Shown one piece after another: positions 1 to 8,647 of a stretch of 64,000 bases of DNA. This DNA comes from Anabaena sphaerica FACHB-251 (lineage in GTDB: Bacteria > Cyanobacteriota > Cyanobacteriia > Cyanobacteriales > Nostocaceae): contig NZ_JACJQU010000025.1 in the NCBI RefSeq assembly GCF_014696825.1, positions 1 through 64,000 of the forward strand, in the 5' to 3' direction. The position numbers were made by a program, and so were the translations under genes. Each line of letters starts with the position of its first letter. Within the stretch, counting starts at the first letter, position 1. Under the pieces are notes generated by a model. It worked only from the letters and a program-made list of their open reading frames with translations, made no database searches and was not told the DNA's origin.

Positions 1-93
1 CAATTATTCGAGCAACTTACTTTTGACGAGGTGATATCTATCTCATCTTATAACTTTATTCTCGAAGCTCTTTTCTATGCAGCTTCATATTAA
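1..93 (+). CDS. Possible C-terminal end of a gene cut by the window edge
   Basis: Frame 1 is open from the first base to a TAA at 91-93 and would encode a 30-residue tail rich in aromatic and hydrophobic residues, ending FYAASY. The composition looks protein-like, but 30 codons without a stop can occur by chance. No family is recognised. The stop lies 80 bp before the antitoxin gene on the same strand. The upstream sequence would settle whether this is a real gene end. Confidence 0.3.
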   Translation, partial: QLFEQLTFDEVISISSYNFILEALFYAASY

Positions 94-173
94 CTTGGTA
101 TCAGAAGTCGCGAATCTGGGGGTGCAGTAGCCTAGTCTACTGTACAATTAACTATGTAGCTCGCTGATAAAAT

Positions 174-386
174 ATGCAAGATACCCTAACCATTACCATT
201 ACCCCAGAACTGAAAGCAGCACTTTTAGAAATTACTCAAACTGAAGGTATATCTGCTGATAGTTTAGTCGGTAAAGCCATTGAAGACTACATTTTTACCC
301 ACAAATTCCGTGTATTGCGTTCTTACTTGATGCAAAAGAATGAAACAGTTTACACAGATGAGGAAATTTTTGAGATAATTTCATGA
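174..386 (+). CDS. Antitoxin of a type II PIN toxin-antitoxin pair (RHH-like)
   Basis: A 70-residue protein with a short N-terminal beta stretch (TLTITITPELKAAL) followed by two helices, the layout of ribbon-helix-helix or CopG-like antitoxins. Such proteins bind their own promoter as dimers and neutralise the partner toxin with a C-terminal tail. Its stop codon overlaps the start of the PIN gene (ATGA at 383-386), typical of translationally coupled toxin-antitoxin operons. The ATG at 174 is used; the leader from 94 to 173 should hold the autoregulated promoter, but I see no convincing -35/-10 pair there. Antitoxin assignment rests on the context and the predicted fold. Confidence 0.75.
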   Translation: MQDTLTITITPELKAALLEITQTEGISADSLVGKAIEDYIFTHKFRVLRSYLMQKNETVYTDEEIFEIIS

Positions 387-787
387 AGCTAGTTATAGAT
401 ACTAATGTTTTGATTGCTGCTTTTATTGCTAAAGGGATGTGTAGCACAGTTGTTGAACACTGTCTAATTGTGCATTCTCCCATTACTTCAGATTTTATTC
501 TCAATGAATTACATGAAAAACTGACAGTAAAGTTTAAATACTCTCCTGAAGATGCGGGAGAGGTGATAAATTTATTGCGTTCTAGAATGCAGGTTGTAAT
601 ACCGACACCGTTAAATGTGCCTGTCTGTCGTGATGTAGATGATGATATGATTTTAGCAACAGCAATTGCTGGAGAGGCTGTTTGCATTATTACAGGTGAT
701 AAAGATTTACTAATATTGAAAATGTTTGAATCAATTAAAATTATTGATCCAAAGGAATTTGCTGCTTCTGAAGAAATGCTGAGATAA
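383..787 (+). CDS. PIN-domain toxin (putative ribonuclease, COG1569-like)
   Basis: A 134-residue PIN domain of the putative toxin-antitoxin toxin PIN family. It begins KLVIDTNVLIAAF, with the first catalytic Asp in the DTN motif. The acidic pair DVDDDMILATAIAG lies near residue 90 and the late motif TGDKDLL near residue 106, so the four acidic metal-binding positions look intact. PIN toxins cleave RNA when released from the antitoxin. It overlaps the upstream antitoxin by 4 bp (ATGA), implying one transcript. The length is normal and there is no sign of decay. Confidence 0.88.
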   Translation: MKLVIDTNVLIAAFIAKGMCSTVVEHCLIVHSPITSDFILNELHEKLTVKFKYSPEDAGEVINLLRSRMQVVIPTPLNVPVCRDVDDDMILATAIAGEAVCIITGDKDLLILKMFESIKIIDPKEFAASEEMLR

Positions 788-1141
788 ATTTCACTATCCA
801 TTTCAAATAGTTATTTTACGTATATTTACATATAATCTAAACTCGGAACATTCTAAACTGTATTTTCAGGTAGAACCAGTGAACGAGAGATAACTGTATA
901 TTTACTTGTATGAAAACACCAAAATTTATGTTACGATGATTACTCTTAGTAGCTTTTTCAAGTAAGCCTACTATTTCCCTAGTTACATCTAATTTACAAC
1001 AAGCATCAGATTTAACAGTTGCAAATCTTTATTACTATTTTAATATTAGAGATGAATCACAGGAAGAAGTAAATCAATAATCAAGTTTTGAAAATTTTGA
1101 AAAAGTGATCAGTCAAACTAATCACTTTCCATTTATTCTAA
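788..1141. other. Intergenic stretch with a short decayed-looking reading frame
   Basis: About 350 bp between the PIN toxin and the convergent DUF2887 gene. On the plus strand, roughly 948-1080, one frame reads through to a TAA at 1078-1080 and ends in a hydrophilic tail (DESQEEVNQ). It has no good start and the frame is closed upstream, so it may be the 3' remnant of a lost gene. I recognise no family, and no terminator or promoter is convincing. Confidence 0.3.
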
Positions 1142-1981
1142 CTACTCTGAAGGAGTTTCATCAACAGATTTTTCTGCAACCTTCCTCACCGCTTCAATAT
1201 CCACACCTAAATTTGCGGCTATTTGTTCCACAGTCAAACCTAACTGCAATAACAGCGGTACTGTTTCCAACTTACCCTCTAACTTACCCTCTAACTTACC
1301 CTCTAACTTACCTTCTACCTTCGCTTCCTCCGCAACTTCTCGAAAATACCGTGTTTGCTTTAATTCATCTAGAGTAAACATTGCTTCAATCTCCTGACGA
1401 CTTAAATTAGTTAACTTGTAAACCAAGATCGTCTCTAACAATTCTAAAACTTTTTGTCTTTTGCTGGCATCAATTAATTGTTGTCGAGATTTTTGGATTA
1501 ACTGCCTGGTATGATCAATAGCAGTTTCCTCTTTTTCCACAACTAGCTGTACCATTCCCAGTCCTATTGAATTATTGGTTGTAACCTCTAATTCATCCAA
1601 ATAAATAAACGTGATTTGCTGACTCATTAGCAAACCCCGATACTGCATTGGTACACCAGGATCTAAACTACGTTTAGCAAAAATCGCTACTGCGTGAAAA
1701 TCATTCTTTGGTTGATACTGATTCAGATAAACAAAGATTTCGGTAAAAAACCGCCAGTAAAAATCCGCTTTCGGTTGAAATTGAACTTCTACAAAGTAAA
1801 TCGGCTGTTCAGGTATTTCTGAATTAGGTACAAATAAACCATCAAAACGAAATGCTAGTTCCTTAATTTCTACAGAAGTAAATTGATATGCTTCCGCTTC
1901 TGTAGCTGGTTTACCAAGTAGTTCAAAAAGAATACTAGGTAATGTCTGAAACAGTTGATAGAATATGGTATCTGTTTTCAC
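1142..1981 (-). CDS. Rpn/PD-(D/E)XK family putative transposase-nuclease (DUF2887)
   Basis: A 279-residue protein of the DUF2887/COG5464 group, common in multiple copies in filamentous cyanobacteria. The N-terminal half carries the degenerate PD-(D/E)XK nuclease core: FRFDGLFVP around residue 45, then YFVEVQFQPKADFYWRF, where the E-x-Q pair replaces the usual E-x-K. The C-terminal half is helical and contains four copies of the residue unit EGKL, encoded by a perfect or nearly perfect 12-bp tandem repeat, followed by a short helix-turn-helix-like end. It starts with GTG. Rpn relatives promote recombination through DNA cleavage; activity here is not shown. It is convergent with the toxin-antitoxin operon. 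Confidence 0.82.
   Translation of the reverse strand: MKTDTIFYQLFQTLPSILFELLGKPATEAEAYQFTSVEIKELAFRFDGLFVPNSEIPEQPIYFVEVQFQPKADFYWRFFTEIFVYLNQYQPKNDFHAVAIFAKRSLDPGVPMQYRGLLMSQQITFIYLDELEVTTNNSIGLGMVQLVVEKEETAIDHTRQLIQKSRQQLIDASKRQKVLELLETILVYKLTNLSRQEIEAMFTLDELKQTRYFREVAEEAKVEGKLEGKLEGKLEGKLETVPLLLQLGLTVEQIAANLGVDIEAVRKVAEKSVDETPSE
1269..1316 (-). repeat. Four 12-bp tandem repeats inside the DUF2887 gene
   Basis: The unit AACTTACCCTCT occurs four times head to tail (the last copy with one change), encoding EGKL four times on the minus strand. Because the unit is a multiple of three, slippage would lengthen or shorten the linker without breaking the frame. Copy number of this linker is variable in the family. 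Confidence 0.9.
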
Positions 1982-2035
1982 AGTTTTGATATTTTCTCTA
2001 TTGTAGCTGAAAAAATATTACGGTTCGTATTGGCA

Positions 2036-2692
2036 TTATCCACCTATTTCCAGATTACTTAAAATCAAATTTTCTCTAGGTGCAAAGCCATCCCCATATT
2101 CTACTGGTAAATGGGTAATGACATAAAATACTTTACCATTTTGTTCTCCAATGTAAATATCACCGATCATATCTTTACCTTTACTAAAAGCAATTTTTTC
2201 TTTTGCCCAAGGATAGGTTACAGTGCTGGTACGACTCACAAATTTCCATCTATTAGAAGCTAATATACCATTTTTGCCATTAATAAATTTTCTTACTTCT
2301 CCTATAGTTTTGAAATTATTAGGAAAGGCAAATTGAATATAAGCATTTTCATTTTTAACACCACCAAAGTTAGAAATCAACTTCACTCCTTTTGGTTGAG
2401 TGGAAGTTGCAGTTTCCACCAAAAAATCTCGTTCAGGAAAGTAGGTACTAAATAAATTTTTATATGAGTAAAGTTTAAGATTAACTGTAGTTTTTTCCCC
2501 TTCTACAGAAATTGTGGCTGTTTTGTTAATTGGTCTCTCTTTTGCGGATTGATTAACAGCCACGAGGGTTTTATCCTCAATAATGAGGCTATTTTCCGAG
2601 GAAACTTGGTTCTGGGGTGGTGGAGTGCAAGCAGTAGTTACACTTAATAACATGGTTGCTGATATTACTGGAAAAAGAAAATTAAGATTCAT
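2036..2692 (-). CDS. Predicted lipoprotein of unknown function
   Basis: A 218-residue protein with a signal peptide ending in a lipobox (LLSVTTAC, Cys at about residue 22), so it is probably an envelope lipoprotein. After a Pro/Gln-rich linker there is a soluble domain containing strands such as TTVNLKLYSYKNLFSTYFP and KIAFSKGKDMIGDIYIG. I do not recognise a named family; similar proteins are conserved hypotheticals in Nostocales. It lies 54 bp from the start of the DUF2887 gene on the same strand, but a functional link is not apparent. The ATG start fits the signal peptide. Confidence 0.7.
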   Translation of the reverse strand: MNLNFLFPVISATMLLSVTTACTPPPQNQVSSENSLIIEDKTLVAVNQSAKERPINKTATISVEGEKTTVNLKLYSYKNLFSTYFPERDFLVETATSTQPKGVKLISNFGGVKNENAYIQFAFPNNFKTIGEVRKFINGKNGILASNRWKFVSRTSTVTYPWAKEKIAFSKGKDMIGDIYIGEQNGKVFYVITHLPVEYGDGFAPRENLILSNLEIGG

Positions 2693-2833
2693 TTTATAAA
2701 AAATGTGTTGCTGTTTACAGAATATTTGACTTTTCTATCCTATTCACTGTTCCTGCTGCTATAAAGAAAGATGATGTATTCTTCTCTCTCAATAAACTGC
2801 TGAATCAATTACATTTGTTGGTCATAAAAATAA

Positions 2834-2868
2834 GTGATAAAAATCACGTTTTAAAATGATTATAATCA
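2834..2868. promoter_or_regulatory. Stacked palindromes and TATAAT upstream of a candidate small RNA
   Basis: A GTGA-N6-TCAC palindrome (2834-2847), matching the core of CRP-type sites, lies 9 bp before a second perfect palindrome TGATTATAATCA (2857-2868) that contains a TATAAT -10 box (2861-2866). The CRP-like centre sits only about 32 bp from the expected transcription start, too close for a standard class II activator, so repression is as likely as activation. Binding by any named factor is inference. Confidence 0.4.
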
Positions 2869-2872
2869 CCAT

Positions 2873-2995
2873 TAGTCATGATTAAGATCCTCCTCTAATA
2901 GTGAGCATCTTGGCATAATCATCTATAACTGAACTCTAGCCGAGTCATTAATAGGGAACACAACTAATGGCCGACAGCCTCCTGTCGGTTTTTTG
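2873..2995 (+). ncRNA. Candidate intergenic small RNA ending in a terminator
   Basis: About 120 bp with no open frame of note runs from just after a TATAAT box to a strong rho-independent terminator at 2971-2994. No plus-strand gene follows for 890 bp, so a free-standing transcript explains the promoter-terminator pair best. I cannot assign it to a known cyanobacterial family; the Yfr1 motif ACTCCTCACAC is absent. Confidence 0.4.
2971..2994 (+). terminator. Rho-independent terminator
   Basis: A 7-bp stem CCGACAG/CTGTCGG with a CCTC loop is followed at once by six T residues. It points along the plus strand, where no annotated gene lies upstream, supporting the small RNA call. Confidence 0.75.
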
Positions 2996-3117
2996 TCATT
3001 GGTGGTTGTCAGTAAATCCACATAAAATATCCCCACAACTTTATAATAACTTGACAAATATTTTGCCATAGCCACTACTAAGTGTGGGGAAAGTGTAATC
3101 AAATGAGGAATTTGATC

Positions 3118-3145
3118 GGTAGCGTTACGCGAAGCGTCAGCCGTT
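3118..3145. repeat. Short dispersed palindromic repeat
   Basis: The motif GCGTTACGCGAAGCGTCAGC belongs to a class of small GC-rich palindromic repeats that recurs in the window in other versions (for example near 13086, 25318, 27089, 41966 and 42931). Such elements are scattered through Nostocales genomes. Confidence 0.6.
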
Positions 3146-3213
3146 GCAGATATCGCTAATGTTTCACTTCAGTAAACTGAAATTTGACTGATAGAAACAC
3201 CACACCCTTTGTA

Positions 3214-3699
3214 TTAGGACATCGCTTGAATAATGTAATCAAAGTAAGGCGCTGCTGCTGCTGCATCTTCAGCACCCAGCAAGTCCAAGGATGCTTGTTT
3301 TAGAGAACTGATAGCTTCTACCATTCCAGGGACAGGAACGCCTAGAGAGTTGTACATTTCCCGCACACCAATCAAACCAATTTTTTCAATAGGTTCTTTG
3401 TCACCAGCAAGCACACCATAGGTAATCAGGCGCAAATACCAGCCGAAGTCACGGATACATAAAGCACGTTGCTTTTCTCCGTAAGCATTGCCACCAGGGG
3501 CGATAAAATCAGGGCGCTTTTGCCAAAGTTTTTTGGTTGCTTCCTGAACTATCTTTTTTTCGTTTTCGGAGAGGGTAGCAGCGATTCTTGTCCGCTGTGC
3601 GCCGGTTTGCAAAAATTCTTTGATACTTTTGAGTTCGCCACTGCTAGGGTAACGCAGTTCGTCGTCAGCTTGGAGAATAACTTGGCTAATTACAGTCAT
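3214..3699 (-). CDS. apcD: Allophycocyanin-B alpha subunit ApcD
   Basis: A 161-residue phycobiliprotein. It starts [23 protein letters not shown] and contains the chromophore region [22 protein letters not shown], with the bilin-binding Cys near residue 81. The N-terminus and the ending [10 protein letters not shown] match allophycocyanin-B (ApcD) rather than ApcA. ApcD is a minor, red-shifted core subunit that works as a terminal emitter passing energy from the phycobilisome core mainly to photosystem I. The length is exactly that of the family. It stands alone, as apcD usually does. Confidence 0.93.
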   Translation of the reverse strand: MTVISQVILQADDELRYPSSGELKSIKEFLQTGAQRTRIAATLSENEKKIVQEATKKLWQKRPDFIAPGGNAYGEKQRALCIRDFGWYLRLITYGVLAGDKEPIEKIGLIGVREMYNSLGVPVPGMVEAISSLKQASLDLLGAEDAAAAAPYFDYIIQAMS

Positions 3700-3777
3700 G
3701 ATTATTTAATCAAGGGAAATAATATTATTTGTTAGTTTACCTATTTCGCGGTACAGAAGTGAAGGGTATGGCAAGAT

Positions 3778-3811
3778 AGGGATTGGGGATTGGGGATTGG
3801 GGATTGGGGAA
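3778..3811. repeat. STRR heptamer tract (GGGGATT)
   Basis: More than four head-to-tail copies of the 7-bp unit GGGGATT lie between apcD and rlmD. Short tandemly repeated repetitive heptamers of this type are characteristic of heterocystous cyanobacteria. Confidence 0.85.
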
Positions 3812-3889
3812 CATTAAGGAAGTTTTTGTAATAAATCTTCAATCACCAGATCCAAAATGCAAAATCCAAAATCCAAAATTGAATGACCA

Positions 3890-5260
3890 ATGACTAATAC
3901 AGTTTGGCGACAGGGTGAAGTAATAGAAGTAGAAATCTCTGATTTAAGCGACACTGGCGATGGTGTGGGACGCTTTGATCAGCGTGTGGTGTTTGTTCCA
4001 GATACTGTACCAGGCGATCGCACTCTGGTCAAACTGGTACACGTTAAGCCTAAATATGCTCATGCAGCCCTCAAACAAATCCTCCAACCATCTCCACAGC
4101 GTATCCGCCCCAGTTGCATTGTCGCTGATAAATGTGGTGGTTGTCAGTGGCAGCATATAAATTATGATTACCAACTTACAGCCAAGCAAAATCAAGTAAT
4201 TCAAGCTTTAGAACGAATTGGCGGTTTTGTTAACCCACCTGTATATCCAGTATTGGTAGCTGATTCATCTTTAGGTTATCGCAACAAAGCTACCTATCCT
4301 ATTGGTATCTCAGCAACAGGACAGGTTCAAGCTGGTTACTATCAAAAAGGTAGTCATCAATTAATCAACTTAAATCAATGTCCAGTTCAAGACCAACGCT
4401 TAAATCCTTTATTGTCTGAGGTAAAGCAGGATATCCAAAAACGAGGTTGGTCAATTTATGACGAAAAACGCCACCAAGGGCAAATCCGCCATCTAGGTTT
4501 ACGCATTGGTCGTCGTACAGGGGAAATGCTACTAACTTTGGTGGTAAAAGATGGGAATTTACCAGGGATTGAAACCCAAGCCCAGGAATGGTTGCAGCGT
4601 TATCCCCTGCTAGTAGGAATTTCTCTGAATCGCAATAGCGATCGCACAAATGCTATATTTGGTAATGAAACACGTTGTATTGCCGGAATTCCTTACTTGC
4701 GAGAAAAATTCGCGGGATTAGAATTTCAAGTCCGCCCGGATACATTTTTTCAGGTGTATACAGAAACGGCTGAAGCACTTTTACAAGTAATTCAGTCAGA
4801 ACTCAATTTACAAGGTCATGAAGTTTTAGTCGATGCCTACTGTGGTATTGGCACTTTAACTTTACCCCTGGCAAAACAAGCACGCCAAGTTATTGGCTTA
4901 GAAGTGCAATCAGCAGCAGTAGAACAGGCCATTTTAAATGCCCAACAAAATGGAATTAATAATGTTATATTTCAAGTAGGAGCAGTGGAGAAAAGTCTAC
5001 CTAATTTGGGAATTATACCAAATGTGGTGTTACTTGATCCGCCACGTAAAGGATGTGAAGCTAATGTTATAAAATCTTTGCTTAACCTGAAACCTTCACG
5101 GATTGTTTACGTCAGTTGCAAAGTAGCCACCTTGGCTCGTGACCTGAAATTACTTTGTGAACATGGACTATACAATCTTACCAGAGTACAGCCCGCCGAC
5201 TTTTTCCCTCAAACTGCCCACGTTGAAACAGCAGCCTTTCTGGAGCGATCGCCATCTTAA
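3890..5260 (+). CDS. rlmD: 23S rRNA (uracil-C5)-methyltransferase, RlmD/TrmA family
   Basis: A 456-residue SAM-dependent RNA m5U methyltransferase. Residues 5-60 form a TRAM RNA-binding domain. Cys76, Cys82, Cys85 and Cys163 are placed as the [4Fe-4S] ligands of this family. The Rossmann SAM domain includes VDAYCGIGTLTLPLA, then DPPRKG and the catalytic-Cys motif VSCKVATLARD. It methylates a uridine in 23S rRNA; whether the target is U1939 or another site cannot be read from sequence. The ATG at 3890 is chosen because the earlier ATG at 3882 runs directly into a stop. HIP1 octamers lie in the gene. Confidence 0.92.
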   Translation: MTNTVWRQGEVIEVEISDLSDTGDGVGRFDQRVVFVPDTVPGDRTLVKLVHVKPKYAHAALKQILQPSPQRIRPSCIVADKCGGCQWQHINYDYQLTAKQNQVIQALERIGGFVNPPVYPVLVADSSLGYRNKATYPIGISATGQVQAGYYQKGSHQLINLNQCPVQDQRLNPLLSEVKQDIQKRGWSIYDEKRHQGQIRHLGLRIGRRTGEMLLTLVVKDGNLPGIETQAQEWLQRYPLLVGISLNRNSDRTNAIFGNETRCIAGIPYLREKFAGLEFQVRPDTFFQVYTETAEALLQVIQSELNLQGHEVLVDAYCGIGTLTLPLAKQARQVIGLEVQSAAVEQAILNAQQNGINNVIFQVGAVEKSLPNLGIIPNVVLLDPPRKGCEANVIKSLLNLKPSRIVYVSCKVATLARDLKLLCEHGLYNLTRVQPADFFPQTAHVETAAFLERSPS

Positions 5261-5713
5261 CAGAAGAATCAGCTTTGAATTAGCTCATAATCAATTCTTT
5301 ACAAAAACTTAAATAGAAAATTTGTAGTCTAGTAAATACTAATAATGCTAAAATCAAATTAACCTAAAAATAAAATTCTTTTGTTTAAAAACATTAAAGT
5401 TGCATAGACTCTGAGCTTAAAAGGTGAATCAAATTGTGTAAATTATTAAGCGGCGACAAAGTTGGATATTTATATACTCACTCAAAGTAATAAATAACAA
5501 CTGAGAATTTGTTAACTGCATTAGCAAAACAATTACAGCCAGATTTTAACCAAGCAATTCTCACTTATATTTAGAGTCAATGCTCCCTAGCATTTTCAAA
5601 AATTTAGTTTTACAGACGCAGGTTTTAAGGCAGCATGACCACCTTAATTTTTATCAGGGTGCCTGTAACAGCGAACTGATGTCTAGCTAACTAAAAGCTA
5701 CGGGGTTTCTCTT
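5261..5713. other. 450-bp AT-rich gap upstream of the anti-sigma kinase gene
   Basis: There is no convincing gene. A 26-codon open stretch around 5500-5575 (ending QPDFNQAILTYI then TAG) may be a decayed remnant. Between 5617 and 5665 the arms AGGCA and TGCCT can pair, suggesting weak structure in a possible long leader of the downstream gene. No terminator was seen for rlmD. Confidence 0.3.
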
Positions 5714-6163
5714 GTGATTACCATTTCTCTTCGTCCACTTGGGCGTTCTTGGGGTACAATTAGTTTTGCCTCAACCCTTTATCTATGTCCAATATTAGAT
5801 TTGCTATTGGCAGATGTTCCCACAAATTTACAAGCCGAACTGCGCTTAGGACTTCAAGAAGCCCTAGTAAACGCAGCTAAACATGGCAATAATCTTGATC
5901 CTGGCAAATTAGTAGTAGTGCGTTTTTCCTTAATAGATAATCAATATTGGTGGATCATCTCAGATCAAGGTAGTGGCTTTACACCCACTTGTGATGCTGA
6001 TTGTGATCCCACCGACTATTTACCACCAGATGAATCAGAAAATGGCAGAGGTATGACTCTACTTCATCAAATTTTTGATCAAGTACAGTGGAACCGCAAA
6101 GGTACAGAATTAAGGCTTTGTAAGCAAATAGAAGCTCGACGTTTGTTATCTTTAAGACGATAA
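5714..6163 (+). CDS. RsbW/SpoIIAB-like anti-sigma factor kinase (HATPase_c)
   Basis: A 149-residue GHKL ATPase domain with the N box (LQEALVNAAKHGN, residues about 48-60), the G1 box SDQGSGF and the G2 region ENGRGMTLL. It lacks a histidine phospho-acceptor and so fits the serine-kinase anti-sigma group (RsbW-like). These proteins bind a sigma factor or phosphorylate an STAS anti-anti-sigma protein in partner-switching stress signalling. No STAS partner or sigma gene is in the window. It starts with GTG at 5714; no earlier in-frame ATG was found. Confidence 0.85.
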   Translation: MITISLRPLGRSWGTISFASTLYLCPILDLLLADVPTNLQAELRLGLQEALVNAAKHGNNLDPGKLVVVRFSLIDNQYWWIISDQGSGFTPTCDADCDPTDYLPPDESENGRGMTLLHQIFDQVQWNRKGTELRLCKQIEARRLLSLRR

Positions 6164-6240
6164 GGTGACAGGCGACAGGGAATAGGGAAGCAGGAGGAAA
6201 ATTATATATTACATCCACCCAGTACCCAGTACCCAGTCTC

Positions 6241-6501
6241 TCAATTTTTACCATGAGTTGGACAGGGAGGAGCGGAAATTGACTTATCTAACCAACCTAC
6301 AGCCTGTTCTAACCTAGCTTGTGCCTCTAGGGGCTGATTTTTGAGGAGAAACACCATAGCAGCCGCTACCTGTTCACTAGCGCGAGAATTCCGGTTAGAC
6401 TTGAGACGATGCCAATCATCAGGAGAAATACTTAGTCTTTCCATCAGGGCTTGGGCAAGTTCCAGGGTAGTAACATCATTTAGTTGACTGGTTTGAGACA
6501 T
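6241..6501 (-). CDS. Conserved cyanobacterial hypothetical protein
   Basis: An 86-residue, mostly helical soluble protein with the segment LELAQALMERLSISPDDWHRLKSNRNSRASEQ and a hydrophobic helix AAAMVFLLKNQPLEAQARLEQAVGWLD. It resembles short conserved proteins of cyanobacteria (DUF6439-like; the name is from memory). No catalytic motif is visible. It is convergent with the anti-sigma kinase gene and divergent from the next coiled-coil gene. Confidence 0.65.
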   Translation of the reverse strand: MSQTSQLNDVTTLELAQALMERLSISPDDWHRLKSNRNSRASEQVAAAMVFLLKNQPLEAQARLEQAVGWLDKSISAPPCPTHGKN

Positions 6502-6581
6502 AAGACTAAGTGCTGAAGTGCTAAGTTAATAGACAAAAGTTAAAGTTATTATTTATCATCATAGCCAATGACCAATGACTA

Positions 6582-6926
6582 ATGACTAATTTAGAGGAAA
6601 ACCAGCAACCAGAGTTTGAACAAGAACTAGAGGAAGTAGAAACTTCACTTCGACTCTTGAAAGAAAGATACGCCCAAGTGCAACAAGATCAACAGCAAAA
6701 GGCACAATGGCAACAAGAAATTAAAAATCTGAAAGACAATAAAAATCAGACCCCAGAAATTAAAGCCGAGTTAAAACGTATTCAAAAAGAGTTGGAAGTG
6801 CTAGAAATTAACTTAGAAAGCCAGTTATTTTCTTGGAAAAGCCTCAATAGACCTTTTTGGCAAGCTGTCCGCTTTGGTGGTTTAGGCGTTATTATAGGTT
6901 GGCTGTTAAAATCTTCGGTTGGGTAA
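6582..6926 (+). CDS. Coiled-coil protein with C-terminal membrane anchor
   Basis: A 114-residue protein. Residues 8-85 are a Glu/Gln/Lys-rich coiled coil, followed by SWKSLNRPFWQAVRFGG and one hydrophobic segment (GGLGVIIGWLLKSSVG) that could anchor it in a membrane. It resembles conserved hypotheticals that precede asnS in related genomes. No enzyme motif is visible. The 3' end runs into STRR heptamers. Confidence 0.65.
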   Translation: MTNLEENQQPEFEQELEEVETSLRLLKERYAQVQQDQQQKAQWQQEIKNLKDNKNQTPEIKAELKRIQKELEVLEINLESQLFSWKSLNRPFWQAVRFGGLGVIIGWLLKSSVG

Positions 6927-7017
6927 TTGGTAATTGGTAATTAGTAATTGGTAATTGGTTTATTCCTGTTCCCCAGTCCCCAGTCTCCAGTCCCCAGTCC
7001 CCAGTCCCTAGTCTCTG
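6925..7017. repeat. Two STRR heptamer tracts (TAATTGG and CCCCAGT)
   Basis: About five copies of the TAATTGG unit (6925-6960) are followed by several copies of CCCCAGT variants (6972-7013). They fill the gap between the coiled-coil gene and asnS. Confidence 0.85.
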
Positions 7018-7065
7018 GTTTAAATTAGTGTTATATATAGTGAAAAAAAAGATAATTTGTATAAA

Positions 7066-8457
7066 ATGATTAAACATCGAATTGCAGAAATATTAAAAAG
7101 TGGTCAACCTGAAGAAACCTTAGTAGTGCAAGGTTGGGTAAGAACAAAACGCGAATTAAAAGGATTTGCCTTTCTCGAAGTTAATGATGGCTCATCATTA
7201 GGTAACTTGCAAGTAGTTATTAATCAAGATTTACCAGATTACGAAGGAATATTAAAACAAATAAACACAGGTGCTTCCGTAGAAGTATCAGGAGTGTTAG
7301 TAGCTTCTCAAGGTAAAGGACAAAGAATAGAATTAAAAGCAGATATAGTAAAAGTATACGGTGATGCTGATCCCGAAACCTATCCTCTGCAAAAGAAACG
7401 TCATTCCTTTGAGTTTCTCCGAACTATTGCACATTTACGGGGTAGAACTAACTCATTTGGTGCAGTTTTCCGCGTTAGAAATGCTTGCGCGACTGCTATT
7501 CACCAATTTTTTCAAGAACGTGGTTTTTTGTGGGTACATACTCCCATTTTAACCGCGAGTGATTGTGAAGGTGCTGGGGAATTATTTAATGTTACCAGCT
7601 TGAATTTAAAAGATGTTCCCCGAACTGAAAACAAAGAAATTGATTATACTCAAGACTTCTTTGGTAAACCAACTTATCTAACAGTAAGTGGACAACTAGA
7701 AGCCGAAATAATGGCGATGGCGTTTAGTAACGTTTACACCTTTGGTCCTACATTCCGCGCCGAAAATTCTAACACTTCTCGTCACTTAGCAGAATTTTGG
7801 ATGGTGGAACCAGAAATTGCTTTTTGTGACTTAGAAGGTGATATGGATTTAGCAGAAGAGTTTCTTAAATATATTTTTAAATATGTATTAGAAACTTGTC
7901 CTGAAGACATGGAATTTTTCAATGAACGTATTGATAAAACCGTCTTAGAAACCGCAGATAACATTATTAATAATCAATTTGAAAGATTGACTTATACAGA
8001 TGCAGTCAAACTTTTAGAAAAAGCTGATGTTAAATTTGATTATCCTGTCAGTTGGGGTGCAGATTTGCAATCAGAACATGAACGTTATTTAGCCGAACAA
8101 TTGTTTAAAAAGCCTGTAATCGTTACAGATTATCCTGCACAAATCAAAGCCTTTTATATGCGGTTGAGTGATGATGAAAAAACTGTCCGCGCAATGGATA
8201 TTCTTGCACCAAAAATAGGCGAAATCATTGGTGGTTCCCAACGGGAAGAAAGACTTGATGTGTTAGAAAAACGGGTATTAGCACAGGGAATGAAACCAGA
8301 AGATTTGTGGTGGTATTTAGATTTACGTCGTTATGGTACAGTTCCCCATGCAGGTTTCGGTTTGGGGTTTGAAAGATTGGTGCAGTTTATGACAGGAATG
8401 GGAAATATTCGGGATGTAATTCCTTTCCCCCGCACACCACAAAGCGCCGAGTTTTAA
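7066..8457 (+). CDS. asnS: Asparaginyl-tRNA synthetase
   Basis: A class II aminoacyl-tRNA synthetase of 463 residues. An N-terminal OB-fold anticodon-binding domain ([22 protein letters not shown]) precedes the catalytic core with motif 2 ([24 protein letters not shown]) and motif 3 ([15 protein letters not shown]). The RHLAEFWM sequence and the overall arrangement match AsnRS rather than AspRS. It charges tRNA-Asn with asparagine in the cytoplasm. The ATG at 7066 is preferred; a TTG nine bases upstream would only add three residues. A hairpin terminator follows at 8468. Confidence 0.95.
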   Translation: MIKHRIAEILKSGQPEETLVVQGWVRTKRELKGFAFLEVNDGSSLGNLQVVINQDLPDYEGILKQINTGASVEVSGVLVASQGKGQRIELKADIVKVYGDADPETYPLQKKRHSFEFLRTIAHLRGRTNSFGAVFRVRNACATAIHQFFQERGFLWVHTPILTASDCEGAGELFNVTSLNLKDVPRTENKEIDYTQDFFGKPTYLTVSGQLEAEIMAMAFSNVYTFGPTFRAENSNTSRHLAEFWMVEPEIAFCDLEGDMDLAEEFLKYIFKYVLETCPEDMEFFNERIDKTVLETADNIINNQFERLTYTDAVKLLEKADVKFDYPVSWGADLQSEHERYLAEQLFKKPVIVTDYPAQIKAFYMRLSDDEKTVRAMDILAPKIGEIIGGSQREERLDVLEKRVLAQGMKPEDLWWYLDLRRYGTVPHAGFGLGFERLVQFMTGMGNIRDVIPFPRTPQSAEF

Positions 8458-8467
8458 TATTTGGTAG

Positions 8468-8496
8468 GGGTTTAGCATTGCTAAACCCTGATTTTG
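8468..8496 (+). terminator. Probable terminator of asnS
   Basis: A 9-bp perfect stem GGGTTTAGC/GCTAAACCC with a 3-base loop begins 11 bp after the asnS stop. It is followed by a short, imperfect T-rich stretch, so termination is likely but not certain. The same sequence type also occurs as a dispersed repeat in related genomes. Confidence 0.65.
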
Positions 8497-8647
8497 TCTG
8501 CATCAGGATGTCGAGGATTTTATTCAATAATTAATGATTTAGGTTAGTAATTTTTATTAATTTGAGAATAGATGATCAATTGCTTGTTGAAAGAATCATC
8601 TTAACACAATTAAAATTTTATCAGATTATCATACTTTGAAAAATTAA

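Noticed and set aside
1105-1377. Plus-strand frame with a PLTYPLTYPLTY repeat
   Set aside because: It is the complement of the EGKL-encoding 12-bp tandem repeat in the DUF2887 gene and has no independent support.
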